Shown here piece by piece: positions 21,401 to 25,678 of a DNA stretch of 25,678 nt. Origin of the DNA: Cerioporus squamosus. Its lineage: Eukaryota; Basidiomycota; Agaricomycetes; Polyporales; Polyporaceae. The number at the start of each line of letters is the position of its first letter. Within the stretch, counting starts at the first letter, position 1. The position numbers and the translations under genes were made by a program. The DNA lies in assembly GCA_022592435.1 (NCBI GenBank), contig JABYQS010000390.1, positions 1 through 25,678 of the forward strand. The letters run 5' to 3'. Below the pieces are notes generated by a model. That model was not told where the DNA came from. It ran no database searches and saw only the letters and a list, made by a program, of their open reading frames with translations.

Positions 21401-22667
21401 TCGCTGGATCGCGAGCCCACGCCTGACAAACTGAGGTTAGGGAGATGTCACAATTATAGGAAGCTATCTCCGTACCTCGATGAAAGCAGGCACGCAGACC
21501 ATGAATTCAGACTTCGAAGCGACCGCTGCATTCAGCAGAGTTTCGGGAGTAGGCACTATCGGCGGCGATGTAGGCCGGAATACGTTGATGACTACCCCAG
21601 TCCCGACCTGTCGACTTGGACGTCAGGTACTGACACAGAACGCAGAGCTGGCCACTTACAGCCCAACCAATAGCGAAGCTCCCCATGACATCTGTAAGGA
21701 GTCCCGTGAGCACGAGCGTCAGGATCGCACATGAGGAGCACTCACGGAACAGAGGGAGCGCATGCATGGAGACATGGAGACCGCAGATATCGATGTCGCC
21801 GAAGTCTGGGAGGAACCACAGTGAGCTGTTGTTCGACGGATACACAGCGAACCGCGCGTACATGGGGCGAAGGCCCAACGTGAGAAGTTACGATGCGTGA
21901 TCGGGATAGGCTTTGGGAAAGAGGTGGATCCTGGAAGCAATCAGACTCGACCTGCATTGACCAGATGGGTGGACATACCCGAAGAGTGGATGATGAGCGC
22001 CTGGTTCTCCCCGCTCAAGGTCCCCATCTTGACACTGGCTGGGGCCTCGCCATCGTTGTACAACTGCCCAAACTCAGGCATCGGGCAGAGCTCGACATGA
22101 TAACCCTCCTTCTCGAGCTCCTCCTTCGCCTCCTGCGCGACTCGCTGCATGCCGGCATCGCTGCTCACAAGGAGCTCATGGACGCCGGTCGAACGTACGA
22201 GGTACGCCACAGCCGCGGCTGAGTTCCGGGCTGACAGCGGGAACGGTGTGAGCCCGAGGTACATCATGCCCACAATGAGCGTCAGATAAGTCGTGGAATC
22301 TGGGCGTGTTTCATGGGTCAATCAGCCTGGCTGTCACGGGTGGGTATAGTGGGGAAGAGTCCTACTCACCAGCGATGGCCAAGATGCCAACGACATGGCG
22401 CTCAGACGCCGGCTGGTGCGGGACAACGCCTGAAACGATTCCCGCAGCCTTGCGTATGCCGCGGAAGACGTCTGTGTAGGTGAGCGTCCTAATCGAGCCG
22501 TCCTCCTCGTCGAACGCGATGACCGGATGGTTGGGGCTCTTCTCCGCGTGGAAGGCGTAGAGCTCGGGAATGGTCAGATCGCCGAAGAACGGTGGTGCTG
22601 TCCACGTCTTGCTCCCGACGCCTTGCTGCGCGGTGACGACAGGCTGAGGGGCAGTTGCAGAAGACAT
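18473..22667 (-). CDS. NRPS-like adenylate-forming reductase (A-T-R)
   Basis: Stand-alone fungal adenylate-forming reductase: it activates a carboxylic acid with ATP, loads it on a carrier domain and reduces it with NAD(P)H to an aldehyde or alcohol. Eighteen exons, roughly 1,100 residues. Adenylation domain: HSSGSTSFPKPIPITHRN (spliced), GYGLTETGA, STSDLMEEHP and VLGRADDQI, then PVPMETII. Carrier: DDIFQQGGDSLQ, whose Ser codon is split by the intron 20051-20108. Reductase: TGTTGRLGSHLL (nucleotide-binding fold), HNAWRVDFN, VSSISAM and GYGESKW (Tyr/Lys pair). One intron (19467-19515) uses a GC donor. Near 18561-18570 one base seems missing: correcting it gives SLRNMQSLGEADALKW and a tail ending GFLKV at the stop 18473-18475; otherwise the protein ends early with about the last 35 residues replaced. 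Substrate cannot be told. It is closely followed by the Crinkler/RHS-like remnant on the same strand. Confidence 0.9.
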
Positions 22668-22762
22668 CGTGTTGCTTCTTGTAGTGCGGTATCTGGGAAA
22701 GATAGAGGAATGTAAGTAGGATGGTGCTAGAATGAGGGGAGTGGCATACCTGGACGTCGTGG

Positions 22763-22770
22763 TTTATATA
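22763..22770 (-). promoter_or_regulatory. TATA box of the adenylate-forming reductase
   Basis: The minus strand reads TATATAAA about 96 bp upstream of the start codon at 22667. Distance and sequence fit the other promoters in the window. Confidence 0.5.
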
Positions 22771-25678
22771 GATATGAATAGGCTGCGCCCGCGGTGTTGT
22801 GCGGGTGCACTGATACGCAGAAACGGACCAGATGATGCTTCCGCTGTGCTCTTCTCGTGGCGGCTAACCGGGATCGGGGTCCTCCCAGCCGGTAGTCGAT
22901 TGGAAGAGAGGATCGGAGAGAGAGACGCAACGCCGGGGACCCATACTTCAAGTTGTGAGAGTACTAGTAAGGTTGGTCAATGCCCGAGGCAGCAGCCCGA
23001 GGGACGAAGCGCGTACCGTGTGATCTGTGTGTGGCGGAACTAAAAGTCCCGGTTCCCATCCGCCAGTCCTCCATGGTTTAAGCGTTGCTTGTGGTTCATC
23101 CGACACAGTTGGTTGGCCTCTGAAGATCTGAAGCATGAGGAACGGCAACACTGTCGAGTCGCGAGGTTGTCCGGTATCGTGAACTCAATGTCAGCTATGG
23201 CCGCGGCGGCTTAGCAAACTGCGAGGCACCAGGCCCGGTACAGGCGTTCGAGTCGACTCCAACTTACGAGACGAGTGTTGCGTTGGCTAGATTGGCCAGT
23301 CATCCGACGATCCGCGACCCAGGCCGTATGAGTGATCATGGTGTGCATTATCGAGGTCGTGGAGTCCTATTATATAGTGGGTTAGTCGACCATTCTCGAG
23401 CTCGTGTTGGAAACATACCATCGGAGGCCCACAGATTTGCACTCCGAGTCCTGGCTTCAGTGCGACGCCCGTCGTCGTCCCCTCTTGTCATGAAACTCGA
23501 CAAACCTTTGACGTGTCACGGTGAGAGCAAGAAGCAAATGGCATGATCGAGATGCCAATGGCGGATGGCAAGACTGGGCTTCGTGGACGGGATTCATAAA
23601 AGAACAAGCATGAGCAGCAAAACGTGCACCAGATATCTGCTCATGCGACACCAGTAGGGTTCGAACCTACGCTCCCAGGCGCGTGCTGACGCCAGAGACT
23701 CGCCCTGGCCCCTGTGCCCCTCCTCCCGCCAAGGCGCCGTCTCTGTGCGCGCGTCGCTGGACTCGCCGTCGCTCTTCTGCCCACATCCGTTCCGCGCTCG
23801 TCTGTCCCCGCCGCACTGCAAGCTCGCTCGAACGCTGCTCCCGCCTGTCCGCCCTCTCTTGCTGAGCCGTCTCTCCGCCGTCGTGGCCACGCACAACATC
23901 GGCACTCCTGCGCGAACAACGGACATGGAGAGGCCATAGTATGCTGCATTCCATCCGTAAGTCGCTACCACATGTTCGCTCGCTGCCGTCCTCCATCTGT
24001 CTGTCTCCCTTCGCACACCGCATGTCGTGAGGACGGCGCAGGTACGTCGTCCCTCCTCCTCTCGCACAGGCTCGCGTCTCCCCTGGACATCGTGTCCGGC
24101 ACGCTGCAACGCTCCGGGGCACCTCCGACCTCCTGCGCCTTGACGGCACGGTGTACGCTTCGCCAGCGGAGCTAACAAGGTACGCCCACGTGTTCACGTC
24201 GCTCTCGAACACAGCACTCCCGCCGTCGATGCCGTCTTCTTCGCTCGAATCCTCCTTTCTCCGCGACCGCAGCCCGTCGCGCTCGCGCTCCATCGTTCCC
24301 CCGCCGTGTCAACGCGTCTGCACACCCGTACGCCGACACTCTGACGTGTCTGCATCCCGGTCGTGGATGTCAGCCAACCGCCACGCGGCCAAAGCTCGGA
24401 CGCATGGTCACTCACACGATATTCCAGGTGCCAGCAGCCCGCGCTATGCATGCAGTGTGTCGCTTCTGTCCGCGAGACGAGAACAAGCCCGGGAGACTCA
24501 CCTGAATTGTCCATCACAGCTTCCGCGTCGAGATCGCGTCGAGATACAGCCGTACGGGCTGCCGCACTGCGCAGCCAGGAGACAGCAGCGCGAGCAGCGA
24601 GAGAGAACACCGTCAGTCGCCCCGAACACCCCTGGCGGTGCTGAGCTACTAAGCTACGAGTACAACTACGCGGCCACCCTCCATGTCTCGCTGCTTGCAC
24701 GCGCGTCCACCCCACGCCCCACCCCGACCTCCAGGTCGCATGCCGACCTGAATTCGCCCTCCCGTCCACTGCGTATGCCCCGTGGACGTCAGCGACCTGT
24801 CGGAGGACGTCCTCGTCGTGGAGGCTCACCTGGCACATTGCCCTCGGACGGCCCCACGGGCTCTGCAACGCGCAGGTGAGTTTCCCTCTCCAGGACAGAA
24901 CCGAGGTGCGTACCTGTGCCTCCACGCGTCTCCCATCTCTCAGCAGAGACGGTTACGCCGGTCTGCAGCTGCGACGGGACGGGAGCGAGGCTGAACGTGA
25001 GTGCAGAGTGAACGGGGGGAGGGAAAGGTGGGTGCTCTCCATCCAGCCCGCTTACGCGCCTTATAGGACTCGCTCGGACTCGGCCGCTGGCGCTGTGCAC
25101 GCCGGCTCGGACCCTCTCTCGCGCGTGCAGGCGACGTCATGACGAAGCGACAGCAGACGGACGCCGGAAGGTATGCATCCTGCCGGATGCGTGAGCGGCG
25201 AGCTCGGCGTTGAGGAGTCCGAGGCCGCCGCCGACGCACTCTGGTGTCGCGCACATACTAGGTCGGAGGCCGAACAGCGGGCTAACCTGGGATCATGTCG
25301 CGTCAGAGCATGATGGGTCGTGCACGTACGGTAGGCGAGGATCGCGCACCGGGTGTTGTAGTAGGGTCCCTGCAAGCTGCAAGCTCCAGGTGTCGTCGGT
25401 TCGCTCCCGGCTTGTATAGCACAGGTGGGACGTAGCCTGAATGCCATTTCTCCATCATTCCTGCCCGATATCGAGTCTCGACTGCGGCGTGTCTCTGGGG
25501 GTTGTGGGACCCCGTGTGCCTCAACCGTGAGCTCGCTGTATGGCCGCCCTGCGCCCTGCTGCTACTGCAAGTCTGCCATGAGTGTCTGCTAAGTTCTAAC
25601 CAACACGCCGACTTGCAGCGTGCTCGCAGCCGAGCTGAGTTGATTCCCTCCCAAGCATTATCATTCTGTCTCTTCTCT
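22771..25678. other. Gene-poor right end
   Basis: Almost 3 kb with no gene that I can support. From about 23680 to 24760 the plus strand is strongly C+T rich, producing long open frames on both strands (24151-24879 plus, 24194-24925 minus) that show no domain. The only structured element is the tRNA-like cloverleaf at 23646-23718. Near the right edge, TTCTAAC (25594-25600) followed by ACTTGCAG (25611-25618) looks like the 3' end of a plus-strand intron, perhaps of a gene continuing outside. Confidence 0.45.
23646..23718 (-). pseudogene. tRNA-like cloverleaf, probably a tRNA pseudogene
   Basis: The T arm at 23654-23670 is perfect on the minus strand: 5-bp stem GTAGG/CCTAC around the loop TTCGAAC, a canonical B box. 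The acceptor 3' strand TGGTGTC pairs with GGCACAG at the 5' end in six of seven positions, including wobbles. GCCAG/CTGGC makes a D stem. The putative anticodon arm is poor (loop CACGCGC lacks the invariant T at its second position). Length would be 73 nt. TTTT runs occur about 30 and 50 nt downstream, as possible Pol III stops. A degenerate tRNA or tRNA-derived repeat is more likely than a working gene. Confidence 0.3.

Noticed and set aside
21785..21895. Apparent frame shift in the reductase between THRNFSRW and DIDICG
   Set aside because: A 56-bp GTACGC..TCCCAG intron with a CTCAC branch joins them in frame as APYFGDIDICG.
23640..23670. Primer binding site of an LTR retrotransposon
   Set aside because: The similarity extends through the T arm and beyond and lacks the CCA-complement TGG directly at the junction; no LTR pair or polymerase was seen.
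24151..24925. Overlapping frames of about 240 codons on both strands
   Set aside because: Both are Arg/Ser/Pro-rich low-complexity translations of a C+T-rich strand; no motif and no intron structure.
25360..25425. Second tRNA-like T arm on the plus strand
   Set aside because: The loop TTCGCTC deviates from consensus and no acceptor or D stem pairs with it.

Overview
The window looks like nuclear DNA of an agaricomycete basidiomycete, possibly a polypore; no species can be named from it. The reasons are GC-rich coding sequence cut by many introns of about 45-60 bp (GT..AG with CTAAC/CTGAC-like branch sites), TATA boxes shortly upstream of start codons, and a gene set typical of wood or litter fungi: KRE6/SKN1 cell-wall glucan protein, S33 TAP-like secreted hydrolases, a stand-alone adenylate-forming reductase and a Crinkler/RHS-type P-loop protein. 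Eight of the nine gene models are on the minus strand.

Layout. 1-1826 (-): start and middle of a secreted S33 alpha/beta-hydrolase, cut by the window edge. 2758-3818 (+): F-box-like protein, the only plus-strand gene. 4004-6414 (-): KRE6/SKN1 family glycoside hydrolase 16 membrane protein, 10 exons, 614 residues. 7408-9753 (-): a complete paralogue of the first hydrolase, 13 exons, 554 residues. 10934-11640, 12831-13406 and 14716-15685 (all -): three small secreted Ser/Thr-rich proteins sharing one gene architecture; the last two carry a 13-residue tandem repeat (39 bp). 16446-18124 (-): decayed P-loop protein of the Crinkler/RHS type with at least four reading-frame breaks. 18473-22667 (-): adenylation-thiolation-reductase enzyme with 18 exons. 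22771-25678: no gene found; it holds a degenerate tRNA-like cloverleaf and a strongly pyrimidine-rich plus strand.

How the genes fit together. Several products act at or outside the cell surface: two secreted hydrolases, a glucan-assembly protein and three mucin-like secreted proteins. Nothing proves that they work together. The adenylate-forming reductase could make an aldehyde or alcohol from a carboxylic acid, but there is no clear biosynthetic cluster around it.

The best candidate for something undescribed is the 10.9-15.7 kb trio. All three genes have a first exon of exactly 49 bp, a phase-1 intron, a start beginning Met-Met and a nearby TATA-like box, but very different repeat numbers. 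Reading-frame breaks (one in each repeat gene, four in the Crinkler/RHS gene, one near the end of the reductase) deserve a check, because several lie in homopolymer runs and could be sequence errors.
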